Shown: positions 53,594 through 64,000 of the stretch, piece by piece | How positions within the stretch are numbered: the first letter of the stretch is position 1 | How the letters are laid out: each line of letters opens with the position of its first letter | Source: Tetracentron sinense | Lineage: Eukaryota > Streptophyta > Magnoliopsida > Trochodendrales > Trochodendraceae | DNA length: 64,000 nt | Assembly (NCBI GenBank): GCA_015143295.1 | Contig: CM026562.1 | Coordinates: forward strand, 10,816,041-10,880,040 | Direction: 5' to 3' | Translations under genes and position numbers: made by a program | The notes under the pieces: generated by a model | The model's database searches: none | The model's input: only the letters and a program-made list of their open reading frames with translations | What the model was told of the DNA's origin: nothing

Positions 53594-54798
53594 TGATGTG
53601 CATAAAATAATTTTAATTATTACCCATTTATTTATACTTGTTAGTTCTTTATTTTGTTTTAATTGTTCTAATTATAACTTTTCTATGTAAGAATTAGATG
53701 AAGTTTAACAGATTTGAGCCCAAATTGGAGAAATTCAAAGCCAAAAGCCCATTAGAGGGAAAAGTCATATAGGGCCCACTCATCTAATTGAATTAATCAA
53801 GGAAGATAAGGTTGCTAATATTTGACATCCAAATATAGTAGAAAAGTAAGAAAATTTCATGGGTGGGAATATTGAGCAACAAATCACCCCCAAAAAGGAA
53901 GATTTTCGGATTCTCACCTAAACTGACCATAACTCACTAATTTGTTCATAACTTTTGATTGAGAGATCAGATTTAGGGAATATTTGAGGCGTTGAAAAGA
54001 AGACTCAAAGGGTAACAATATTGTATTTCGCGATAATCTCCGAATTTGGACGTGTAAGGGGTCAAAATATTTGGTCAAGTGGAGGCTTATGCATAGAGGA
54101 GAAGAAATTAGGGTTGAAAAGAGTTTTGGCTCTTTATCTTTTGTCTTTTCTCTCATCTTCTCTAGTTTTTTCTCCGACCCAGGAAATCTTTCTTTTATTT
54201 TGTTTTCTATTTTGTAAAAGTGGAAGAGGTAGTGGCGTAAAAAAGTCAATTAAACATCAATAAAGAGGAGAATGATTTATTTTATCAGTCTTATCTTGAA
54301 TGCTACAATGCTCGGCTAACTCGTGATTAGAGGCGAAGTAGGAAACTAAGAACCCGGTAAGATTTATCCTTATTTTAGTTTTTAAATACTCCGAAATTAT
54401 ATTGTTACGAAAATACTAAATCTGGATTTTAATTAAATTTTTCATAAGACCTATCTTCCGATCCAAAATATTTGCTTGCTTATTAGATCGTGTTTAATTG
54501 GAGAATTTAGAAATTAATTTTAGGATTAATCTTATTATATTTTTAGTGAAATCCAGATCCCCTATTCTCATTCTACTTTAACAAAATATTTCTTCTTTTC
54601 TTATTTGTTCTATTAGTTTATTTCATTTTTAATTATCATCTTAGCATAAAAATTTTAAATAGGTTTTTTTTTTAATCTAGTAAGAAATTTCAAATTAATC
54701 TTAGTTCTCATTTAACAAGTCTCTGTGGATCGACCCCGTTTTGCCGTTATCTTACAATAGAAAGTATGTGTTCAAGTTAATCATATTTGAGCACACCA
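53594..54798 (+). repeat. Athila 3' LTR (1205 bp)
   Basis: tgatgtgcataaaat...gagcacacca. It matches the 5' LTR with scattered changes and is followed by the TSD atcat. Frames inside it are repeat shadows. Confidence 0.92.
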
Positions 54799-54803
54799 AT
54801 CAT

Positions 54804-57800
54804 CAATATCAAAATTTCATCAGGAGACAAAAACCTAGACCAAGTAACATCAAGTGATCATATACATACATTCAATACTAATATGCACAATTATGCACAA
54901 AAACAATTATATGGTACCAAATGTTTGCTTTCTAAATTGCGAGAATTTACATAAGCTGACAATAACTTTGTCTCATCTTGATTTTCGGTTATCATATTGT
55001 GGATTGTTGCATGATTCTCAACATGAGAGAGGGGGTTTCACTTAGAAATATTCTTAACTTACCAGCGGTTTCCATTATGCAATGAAATGGATGGTTTTCA
55101 TTGGTCCACGCCCCACTTTTTAACACTCACCAACTGTGGTTAAGATTCACTCACCTTAGGGTTAAGCAATCCAACCTTGGATTTAGAAAAACATAAAATA
55201 AAAATCTTAACTTTAATGTAATTAAGCTTAATCAGGGTTAAAGGGGTGTTAAAACCGACACGAGGACACGATAGTAAGTTAAGCAGCAGACCCTGGAGTC
55301 TGCTAATCAATGCTTTTTTACTTATATAGAATGCATGGATACAAATGATTGATTGTAAGGAAATTAATAGTTATTTTAAAAGGTATTAATTACCTATTTT
55401 AACTACTAATTAAGTAAATAAAAAGTCCACAATGTCGAATATTTTTATCAAAGGAGACTGTAATGTAAGCAGACACATGATGTCAACTGGAAGAGAAAAT
55501 TGTGTGCTATGGGAGGTACCAAGTGAAAACCAACCAACATATTATATTAGTATAAATATATTTATAATATATATCGAATTGACTCTCTATATACACACAA
55601 CATATATTTAATAGAAATTATACATAATTTAATATACTGATTTAGTAGACATGGGCCGACCCAAGCCCAGCCCCGTTAATAACAATGCTTGTCTTGCTCG
55701 ACTTAAAAAATGGTAAGGCTTAGGCATATATATCAAGCCCATTAAAAATTGGCATGTCCCTACCCAAGCCCAAGCCTGGTTTCAGCCTTAGCGGTGGCAT
55801 ATTAGGGGGAAGCTTTGACTTCTAAGACATCTGTTAACTGAGAGTCTTGAAAACGACGATGCATTCTTAGTTAGATTAGAAATGTATTGCGATGATGGCA
55901 TGGAAATTATTCAAATAGTGGGATGTTTTGGTCATTTGAAGCCATACCCTAACTTTGATTGAAATCCCAATCAATGAACATTCGTAGTTTCCATCAGTTG
56001 AGACCTTCCTGACCACTAAGCTCACCTCCATTTGAACTTGTCGTTCTACAAAACCACCCAAATTATGTTGTCAAATCCTTACATTCAAAAAATCATTCTC
56101 ATCCACTGAAAAAATCACCTACGACTTTCTGGGGAATCTCACTCTCCATGTGGTGCAAAGCGGGTGACCTACAAGAGGCAGTGCAAGAAAATCAATAAAT
56201 CCATTTAATAGGCATATCAGCCAATATAACCACTCTAGGTGGTAATGATTCAATTTTTTTTTTTAAAAAAATTAATTAATTTATTTATTATGAGAGATAT
56301 CATTTGCCTACATTAATAGAGTCAGCCGGTCAAAGTTAGCTTGGGCAGTGGAGCTCTTACAACTCATACTCAAGTGAGATTAGATCTCTAGACCTCCTCC
56401 ATGGAAAGCCACACCCCTACCACTCATGCAAGAGCAGGGGCGGAGCCATATGGGGCCCAAAGGGGGCTGAAGCCCTCCTGAAATTTTGAAAAAATAATAA
56501 TTTTCCTATTGCATTCATAGGGGTATAGCTTGGGAAAGGGACGGAGCTGAGGAGTACGGGAGCTCTAGCCCCCCTAAGCTTAAAAAAATAAATATTCTTT
56601 ACAAACGGATACAAAACAAATAAGATAGCCCATGAACTTAACCTTCAAAAAAGCAAATTTCGGGGACTACGCTCCCGAATCCCCATTGTTAGCCCCCTCT
56701 GCAAGAGAATCCTGGCTCCGCCCCTACTTAAGAGATGGGGGTGTGTAGTGATTCAAGTTGTTATGTAATGATTCAAGTTGTTATGGGATAGCCATTTGAT
56801 CGTCGAGACATAAAATATAAACCAAAATGTTATTGACGCCGAAAAAACTTTGGTGTAAGATAGGAAGAGAAGCTATGAAAAGAGTAGAAATGTCCTGGAA
56901 GGGTTGAGACTCATGAGATTGAAGAGTGAAGATGTATTTGTGGTGATTTTAGGAGGGTTGAGACCCATGAACTTATGTCAACCACAGTAGAGAATTGAAG
57001 AAAATATTAGGCGAGGACTTTGATTTAACGGGAGGCACGTGGAGATGGGTAGAGTAAAACGTGGCAGCATATAGGAAAATTTAGACTGATGGGGCCATTA
57101 ACTTAATAATCCACTACTTGTGGTAAAGGATTCTTCAGGTGCTATACCACAAGCACATTAGAGTTTAGGGGTAGGTTTGGTAATAGCAGAAAGTTCACAG
57201 AAAGTTCAACGAAATAGAAATAGGGACCTCATACGGTTGGTACCCGTTTTGAGGAGTGCTTGGGTGATACTTATATTGGGTTGCATGTGTGGTTGTGTGT
57301 GCGTGTATTTCCTTTGTTTGCCTTCAGCTATCACCTTGTGGTGTAGTTGAGTTAACCAAAAAAAAAATAGGGATAATTTTGGAAAGAAAATAAATATTTT
57401 AGACAAAGTGAGGGTATTCTTGGAATAAGAAAAAGTCGTTAAAGACAATTTTGAAATTTAAAAAAGGTGAACGAAAGCTTCAACGGCTATCGATCACCTT
57501 TTATATATATACTAGCGGGTGACATGTGCAATGAACGTGAGAGCGAGGGAAAGGAGTTAACCACAGTTAATAGGACTTAAAAGGGACACGTGTTAACCCG
57601 TGAGTGTGATTGAACTCTCCCCGAGTTCAATCACGATTGACTTTGATTATATTCTTTAAATATATAGACGAGCAAGGAGTAGTTTAAGAATGAAAGTAAA
57701 ACATTAAATCAACATGCCTCTCCCATTATAATAGTATATATAAACACTTGGAAAATTCATCATTTACCAAAATTGGGCCTTTTTTTTTTGTTATAAAAAA

Positions 57801-58689
57801 AAAGGGTTTATACGAACCTATTGTTGGCCCAACTTAGTTTTTTTTATGAACCAATGGATCGGTTTCATATCTAATCCCTGTGTCCTCATATCCCTTTTAA
57901 CACCCCTTTAATCCTTATTAAGCTTAATTAAATTAAAATTAAGATTTTATTTATTTTCTTAAAAACCATAATTGGACTGCTTAATCTTAAGAATAAGTGA
58001 ATCTTAACCACACCACAATAGATAAGTAATTAAAATTGAGGTGTTATCAATGAAGACCTATCATTCGGTTACGAAATGGTAGTCACGAGTACCTTAATTA
58101 TTTTCCATTTTTTATTAATATAAAATAAATGAGATATCATATGCGACCAATCGAATGGTCTGATCTTTAATCTCTTAGGGTGGGCCCAAATTGTAACTGC
58201 ATGAGCAGCACGTAGTGTGACCCAATGCAGACATTTGAGTCCCGTCTTTCACCAATCCCACATACATAGCAGTGCACTGTGCTCCACCAATCCCAGATTC
58301 CCAGAAATAAAGCAAAATCCCAGATCGGGAAAAGAAACATCTGTGGGAAAGCTACGGATCTCCATTCAAAACATGACGCGTGTAGCTAATGAGCCTAGGC
58401 AGCATTACTGAGGAAGTTAGGCTGCTCTGAGTATACCTACCATACCGGACAGATTTATTACAAATAAATATTTTTTGGGTTTTTTTTTGGCAAAACCCCC
58501 TATCTTTGAAGTTATTCGTTAGGACCCATTTGTGTTTTGTGATTTTGTATTATGTCCATCTAACTTTTAAAATTTGTTGGAAATCCACTTTTCTATCCAA
58601 AAGCTAGTTAACGGTTGTTAAATTTTTGTGAAATGACTTTTTTAACCTTTTTTTAATGACTTGGATGGAACACATGCTTATATAAGTCA
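54804..58689. other. AT-rich intergenic DNA with dispersed small repeats
   Basis: No convincing gene. A ttaaccaca/tgtggttaag-type unit, the single-copy relative of the array at 58690, appears near 55110-55260, 57555-57660 and 57890-58020. A gggccgacccaagcccagcc-rich patch with inverted parts lies at 55640-55790. A ~150-bp stretch at 56290-56440 is related to 60640-60780 (tagctt..gca.tggagctct...tccat). 58150-58480 looks least repetitive but shows no coding signal. Confidence 0.5.
56438..56727. mobile_element. MITE-like element with caggggcggagcca termini
   Basis: The left end caggggcggagcca and right end tggctccgcccctac are inverted repeats, a terminus common in plant hAT-like MITEs. Inside, gggacggagctg and agctctagccccccta look like a second, inner pair, so one copy may be nested in another. 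Flanks share only aagag, so the TSD is unclear. No transposase is encoded. Confidence 0.65.
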
Positions 58690-59860
58690 CCATGTGTTCC
58701 ATTTATCCATTTTTAATTAAGGTTAAGCTTAATCAACTTAGGGTTAATATTTTTAAAAAAAAATCTAAAAAACAAGGTCCGATGGATGAATCCCAAAAGT
58801 GAGTGAATCTTAATTATAGTTAGTAAATGTTAAAAGGATCACATGGTGGCTTGTAGAGTTCTCTTTAACTGTGGTTAAGCATATTCAACCTAAGGTTAAT
58901 GTTTTTTTCTTCTAAAATCCAAGATTAGATACATGAACCCTAGGGCTAAGTGAATATTAACCAATGTTAGTGGGTGTTAAAATGGGACACGTGGTGGCCT
59001 GTAGAGCATTCTTTAACTGTGGTTAAGTATAACCAATCTAAGGTTAATATTTTTTTCTTTTAAAAACCAAGGTTAGATGCATGAACCCAAGTGGGTGAGT
59101 GAATCTTAACCACAGTTAGTGGGTGTTAAAAGGGACACGTGACAGCTTGTAAAACCTCCTTTAATTGTGGTTAAACGTAATCAATTTAAGGTTAATATTT
59201 TTTTCTTCTAAGAACCATGGTTAGATGTATGAACTCAAGGAGTGAGTAAATCTTAACCACAGTTAGTGGGCGTTAAAAATGACATGTGACGGTTTGTAGA
59301 GCCCCCTTTAAATGTGGATAAGCATAATCAGATTAATATATATATATATAATTCTAAAATCTAAGGTTAGATGCATTAACCGTAAGGGTGAATGAATATT
59401 AACCATTATTAGTGAGTATTAAAAGGGACACGTGGTGGCTTGTAGATCTTCTTTTAACTCTAGTTAAGCATAATCAATTTAAGGTTAATAGTTTTTTTTC
59501 TAAAAACCAAGGTTATATGCATGAGCTCTAGGGACGAATGAATCTTAACCATAGTTAATTAGTATTAAAAGGGACACATGATGGCTTGTAGAGCCTCCTT
59601 TAACTATGATTAAGCATAGCCAATCTAAGGTTAATATTTTTATTCTAGAAACCAAGGTTAGATGTATGAATCGTGGGGGTGAATGAATCTTAACCACAAT
59701 TAAGAGTCTTAAAAGCGACACATGGCCGATTGAAGAGCCCACTTTAACTGTGGTTAAGCATAATAAATTTAACGTTAATATTTTTTTTTTCCAAAAACTA
59801 AGGTTAAGTTGATGAATATTAGGAGTGAGTGAATCTTAACCATAGTTAGTACGATCCAAA
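58690..59860. repeat. Tandem array of eight ~147-bp units with internal inverted repeats
   Basis: The phrase aactgtggttaag and variants recurs at 58715, 58867, 59015, 59163, 59310, 59456, 59602 and 59746, spaced 144-152 bp. Each unit pairs taactgtggttaag with a downstream cttaaccacagtta and includes gggacacgtgg, gcttgtagagcc and ggttaatatttttt. Related single copies flank the array. It looks like a MITE-type repeat that became a tandem array. Confidence 0.88.
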
Positions 59861-61309
59861 CACTTCTCTTGTGAAATTTTTTTACAAATCTCTTTAAAAT
59901 AAAAATAAGGTTAAAAATATTATTTCATAAAAAAAATATAACATCCCTTAACCAATTTTGGATGAAATGATATATTTGTAAAATGGTTTAAAAATTAATG
60001 GACTATAATGCAAAATCATAAAACATGATGGATATTTACAAATACTTGAAAAAGTAGGGGGTTTTTTTGAAAAAAACCCTAGTTTTTTTCTTCGTTTTGT
60101 GGGGACCGAGGCTAAGCTCTACTGTGGTTGTGTATCGGAAGTAACAAAAGTACGAGAGAGATCGTTGGTATTCTTGAGCCAGTGCTCACGGCTCGAGGCA
60201 CTTCGACATGCCTGCTTCTTAGGCAGGAGGTTAGGTCTGAACCTAAATACTAGGAGCACTGAAAAGTAAAAGATAGAGGAGAGAGTGTCCTTCCTGACAT
60301 CGCCGCTTTCATCCTTTTTTCGTTTTTACGAAATGAGTTCAATCGCACGAACATTTGTCAATACTTGACCCGTTTTTTTCTGTGAAATTTGAGCAGTTTA
60401 TTTTTAGGCTAAGACTTACTTAATCCTTAGAATTAAAAACATTTAATCCTAACATAATTTTTAAGAATCCAAAAGTCAAAAATTATCGAACCTGAGAGTT
60501 AATAAATCTTAATTATGGTTAATAAAGATTAAAAATGACACATATTGATCCGTGGATGTGATTGAATTATCCCTCAATGTTCAATCATTATTGGCTATGA
60601 TCCCATCTCTTTGTATATATATATATTTCTTTGTATAGATATCATTTCTCTATATTAATATGTCGGAAATTAGCTTATGCATTGGAGCTCTACATTACAT
60701 CTCATATCCTTGGGGAATTATAATCGGACCTATCTCCATCAAAGGTCACACTCCTCACGTAATAGGCAAGGGTGTCACTTGTTTCTTTGTATGATTGCTG
60801 TTCGTTGTCAAGGTATCAAATTCTCTAACAGAGCCAAAAAATGGTCTTATGCTTCCACACGACATGTGCCGATAATAAAGGGGAAAAAGTATAAAACATG
60901 AGAAGAAAATGAAATGATTTATCTTTTTTTATACATGTCCGATGATACGTTGATGTCCAATGATATGTGGAAGCCCGAGATAATTTTTCTTGTGTCTGCC
61001 AAAAAATCAAATGCCTAAAAAGAGTGAAGTAATTTCATTTTCTCCCCATATTTTTTTACTTCTTCTCACTTAATATCTCTTCCCCTTTTTATAGTCACAT
61101 GTAATGATTTGTGAAGCCCCGAGACCATTTTTCTAGCATATGCCGGATATACAATCCGATGCCCTTTGTCTCGCATTTTCTTACTCTCGTGAAGCCTGTA
61201 AAAACAACTGTGTAACAAAGGTATCCCACACGGCCGGCTCTTGAGAACAAAGTTAAGGTCTAGTTAACAACGGTATCCTCTTCCACCGAAAAAAAAAACA
61301 CGGTATCCT
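59861..61309. other. Intergenic DNA without a recognisable gene
   Basis: A further single unit related to the 147-bp repeat lies near 60480-60620. A ~150-bp dispersed repeat related to 56290-56440 lies at 60640-60780. TA microsatellites occur near 60616. 60080-60330 is GC-richer with gagccagtgctcacggctcgaggc, origin unknown. Short frames at 60677 and 60825 show no known motif. Confidence 0.45.
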
Positions 61310-61915
61310 CTGCATGAGATACATATATATCTTGAGTGGGAATAGATTTACTCTGATTGGGTTAGAGTATTTTATTCTGGCCCAGTCTCTCACTTTTTTC
61401 TCTAACATCTTTTAATTTACTTATGGTTAAAAAATTTAACCACATAATTTTTTTTTTTTTTTAAATCTTTAACTCACATGGCGAGTTAGAGTGTCCGGCC
61501 AGAGTATTTCAGTTTGGCTCCAGATTGAGGAAATCTTATTCTTCTTTTACCAGAATTTTTAACACATGTCACTTTTAAATTAGGTCTAGATTTCGAGGTC
61601 ATTTATTGAATTGATCCTCTCAAGCCTTCCTTTGGTTTGTGAGGAACATGGATTAGCATTTTGTCATTCCTACATGTGATCCTCCACTCTAGCGGCCCCA
61701 CCCTAACCTTTAAACATCATTTAACTCTAGTTAAGAATTTTAACATATGACAAAAAAGTTATTTTATTTTTAAAAAAATTAAGGTTAGAAGCATTAACCT
61801 TAAGGATCAATGAATCGTAACCAAAAAGGGAAATAAAAGGTGGCAAGTTGGAGAGGCGGCCAAAGTATTTTATTCTTACCCCAGTTAGAGGAAATCCTAA
61901 ATCTATAAAATTATT
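61310..61915. repeat. Inverted-repeat (MITE-like) stretch
   Basis: tttactctgattgggttagagtattttattctggcc (near 61345-61380) is found inverted as ggccaaagtattttattc...ccagttagaggaaatcc (near 61858-61895). A related gccagagtatttcagtttggctccagattgaggaaatc lies at 61498-61535. Probably nested or composite MITEs. No TSD was resolved. Confidence 0.45.
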
Positions 61916-62307
61916 GCTGGCAGTTGAGGTTCTAAAGAGATGTAGGTATTACCCTTATCTAAATCTGTTTAGTTGAATAATTATCTGAATAAGTATTTGG
62001 TGGAGCGAATTCAGATAGTACTATATGTTTATAATCGGAAACGAATTCGGATATTAGTATATCCGATTCGATAAATATCTGACCGATTATATATATATAT
62101 ATATAATACATCTTAGATTTAAAAAAACTAATATAACCTTTAAAATGTATTTTTTAAATAAAAATAAAAATATTTTTTACATTTTTAATAAATTCATTTA
62201 CATAAAACGTTTTTAAAAGTAATCAGATAATTTAGATACTATCCAAATTTGAATATTATAATTAGAGTCGGATATGAATATTATATTTACTATCCACTGA
62301 ATATCAA

Positions 62308-62627
62308 GGTTTTTAATTTCGAAATTCTAGGTGATTTCGGCCAGCCAACCCGAACCGAAATCCCGAAAAAATGCGGGATTTCGATGAAATTTCGAAATCC
62401 GAAATATTATGTTATTAATTTTATATATATTTTATTAATATATATATTAAAAAATAATATTTTATTAAAATTTATATATTTATATAAATATTATTATTTT
62501 ATTTTTTAAATTAATATATAAAATTTTGAAATCCGAAATTTCACCCGAAATATCGGCTGAAATCAGATTTCCGAAATAAAACCAGTTTCGATGTTGGTGG
62601 GGTTGCCCGAAACCGAAATTTTAAACC
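62308..62627. mobile_element. MITE-like element with ggttttaatttcg termini in AT-rich DNA
   Basis: The ends ggtttttaatttcg (62308-62321) and cgaaattttaaacc (62614-62627) are inverted at 12 of 14 bases. Subterminal gaaatccgaaat-type repeats occur on both sides. It lies inside a larger AT-rich inverted stretch (about 61970-62700) marked by cggatat/atatccg motifs. No coding capacity. Confidence 0.55.
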
Positions 62628-63169
62628 ATGCCATGCCGAATATTTATTCGGATTTGGATATACGATTATATAATCAGATACGAATATATACCACTATCCT
62701 CTCCGTTTACCATCCTACTACAGGAGTTTTTTCCCTTTTTATTTGAGCATTCAGAAAAGGTAATGAAATAACAGTCATTTAGGAAGTGTTTGATCACAAG
62801 AATATATTATTAACAACTGGGTTAAGAGGGTGGGGACGGTGGAGACTGTGTTAGTCTTGGATCATTAATAGTGGAAAGGAGAGCGCCTGGAGAGAGAAAC
62901 TGTTGAATGGCCACACTGGCGATTTTCTTGTAATAATTATTCCCCATGTTTCTAAGAAGGATCAAGTTAAAAATATTGCGAGACACAACATACGCAGCAG
63001 GAGGTCTTTTATAAAAGAGATAGCTACATCATATAAAACCCAGACAACTAAAACAAAGGCAAAACATCCCAAAATATGTAGATTTTGGACAATAATGCGG
63101 TTTGGGCATGGTTTTGTGTTTAATTTATAGACAATAATCCCCTCCTTGTGAGGTGTCAGAAAGAGTAGG

Positions 63170-63905
63170 GGTATATTCGAGCTGAGCTTGGCTAAGTTTG
63201 ATCTTGACTTAAACATGCTCTAACTCAGCTTGAGCTTGGCTTGAACTTGATTTAAACTCAAATGTTTAGGCTTAAGCTTGGATTGAAGAAGCTTGCCCGA
63301 GCTCGAACTTTATTCAAGTCAAGCTGAGCTCGGGTTTGCTCAAGCTTGATTCACATAACTATTTTATGTAATTTTTTTTAAATATTTATTAATAAATTAT
63401 AATACAAGCTCAAGTTGGCTCAAGCTTGATTCACATAACTATTTTACATAATTTTAATAAATTATAATGCAAAAGAATAATAAGTTAATACATTCAAATA
63501 TGAAAATAAGATTTGAAGGTAATCATTCGGTCCAAAGATTAGAGAGTTAGATCAAAGTTTCTACTTTAACTTTTTAACTTTTTTATTATTATTATCTCTT
63601 AAACTTTTTTATTAAAAATTATTACAATCTTCTATAATAAGAAAAGTTTAAAATATTATTTTCTATTAATATAAATAACTTTATAAAAAAATATTATATA
63701 TATGTTGAGCTAAGCCAACTCAAGCCGAGCTTTGAGCCGAGTCGAATCAAATAGGGTTTGACTTGAGCTTGGCTTGCTTAAACATTCGAGCTCAAATAAA
63801 GCTTGGTCTCATTAGTTCGAGCATCAAATGACATCTTCAACTTGGCTCAAGCGAGCCGAGCTGAGTCTAGCTATTGAACTAGCTTGGCTTAAGTGCAGCC
63901 ATAGC
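63170..63905. mobile_element. MITE-like element with gagctgagcttggct-type repeats
   Basis: Both ends carry many copies of gagctcgagc, gagcttggct and caagccgagc motifs in opposite orientation (left 63179-63360, right 63710-63895), with an AT-rich middle. This is a common plant non-autonomous repeat style. An internal ctcaagcttgattcacataactattt is directly duplicated (about 63338 and 63420). No transposase. Confidence 0.55.
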
Positions 63906-64000
63906 AAAGAGGGCATCTCACCCCTTTTTTCTTGCCACATGTCCATTTTTAAACTCCTTTTAACTGTAGTTAAGATTTTCTAACTATTAGGATTCACATT

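Larger units (their letters stand above)
25362..54798 (+). mobile_element. Athila-like Ty3-gypsy element, host of three nested insertions
   Basis: Two LTRs (25362-26579 and 53594-54798) begin tgatgtgcata and end gagcacacca. The five bases before the first (atcat, 25357-25361) equal the five after the second (54799-54803). Removing the solo LTR, the TR-GAG element and element D leaves about 10.1 kb, a normal Athila size. The gene order is gag, protease, RT, RNase H, integrase. All coding parts are damaged, so it is old and inactive. Confidence 0.93.

Noticed and set aside
58217..58411. 64-codon frame in the least repetitive part of the right-hand region
   Set aside because: No recognisable motif, no splice or promoter context, and the composition is ordinary for chance frames.
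54804..64000. Search for host genes, tRNA or rRNA genes on both strands
   Set aside because: No coding run with conserved motifs and no tRNA cloverleaf pattern was recognisable; only MITE-like and tandem repeats could be supported.

Overview
This is plant nuclear DNA from a repeat-rich, probably heterochromatic or pericentromeric block. I see no intact host gene, tRNA, rRNA or CRISPR array. About 54.8 kb is a pile-up of LTR retrotransposons. They are recognised by Gag, protease, reverse transcriptase (RT), RNase H and integrase (INT) motifs, by tRNA-iMet-type primer binding sites (PBS), by polypurine tracts (PPT), and by target-site duplications (TSD) that I could match by eye. The last 9 kb (54.8-64 kb) is AT-rich intergenic DNA with MITE-like inverted repeats and one ~147-bp tandem array.

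Layout. 1-4317: a two-part minisatellite, then the 3' flank and pol remnant (minus strand) of a Tat/Ogre-like Ty3-gypsy element. 4318-9948: two tandem copies of a long LTR (plus strand, family 'R') inserted into that pol; the duplicated unit (~2.72 kb) spans the insertion junction, and copy 2 carries a foldback insertion. 9949-10886: leader of that LTR element. 10887-16402: 3'-truncated chromovirus of the same family (minus). 16403-16804: spacer with telomere-like repeats. 16805-24061: 5'-truncated, Sirevirus-like Ty1-copia element (plus) with a third ORF and its 3' LTR. 24063-25361: an R-family LTR tail and a Ptta/En-Spm-type transposase fragment.

25362-54798: one Athila-like Ty3-gypsy element (plus; TSD atcat) of about 10.1 kb once three insertions are subtracted. 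These are an R-family solo LTR (26866-29549), a gag-only Ty1-copia TR-GAG-like element (32434-38909; TSD ggttc) and a nearly complete R-family chromovirus, 'element D' (41545-51712; minus; TSD tcaaa). The interrupted Athila protease and integrase reading frames rejoin exactly across the last two insertions.

The most interesting biology is in the R family. First, a short intron lies between Gag and protease in both coding copies. Unspliced RNA would end Gag just inside the intron and spliced RNA would make Gag-Pol, which suggests splicing controls the Gag:Pol ratio. Second, the LTRs carry tandem arrays of small stem-loops whose arms change together from unit to unit while the loop stays constant. 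In the clearest array nearly every imperfect pair is a G-U wobble on the sense strand. Third, the U3 has repeated CG-rich palindromes just upstream of the TATA box, and their core differs between copies. The copia element repeats its own palindrome-plus-TATA module in front of its third ORF, which looks like an internal promoter.

Family names rest on motif recognition, not on database searches.
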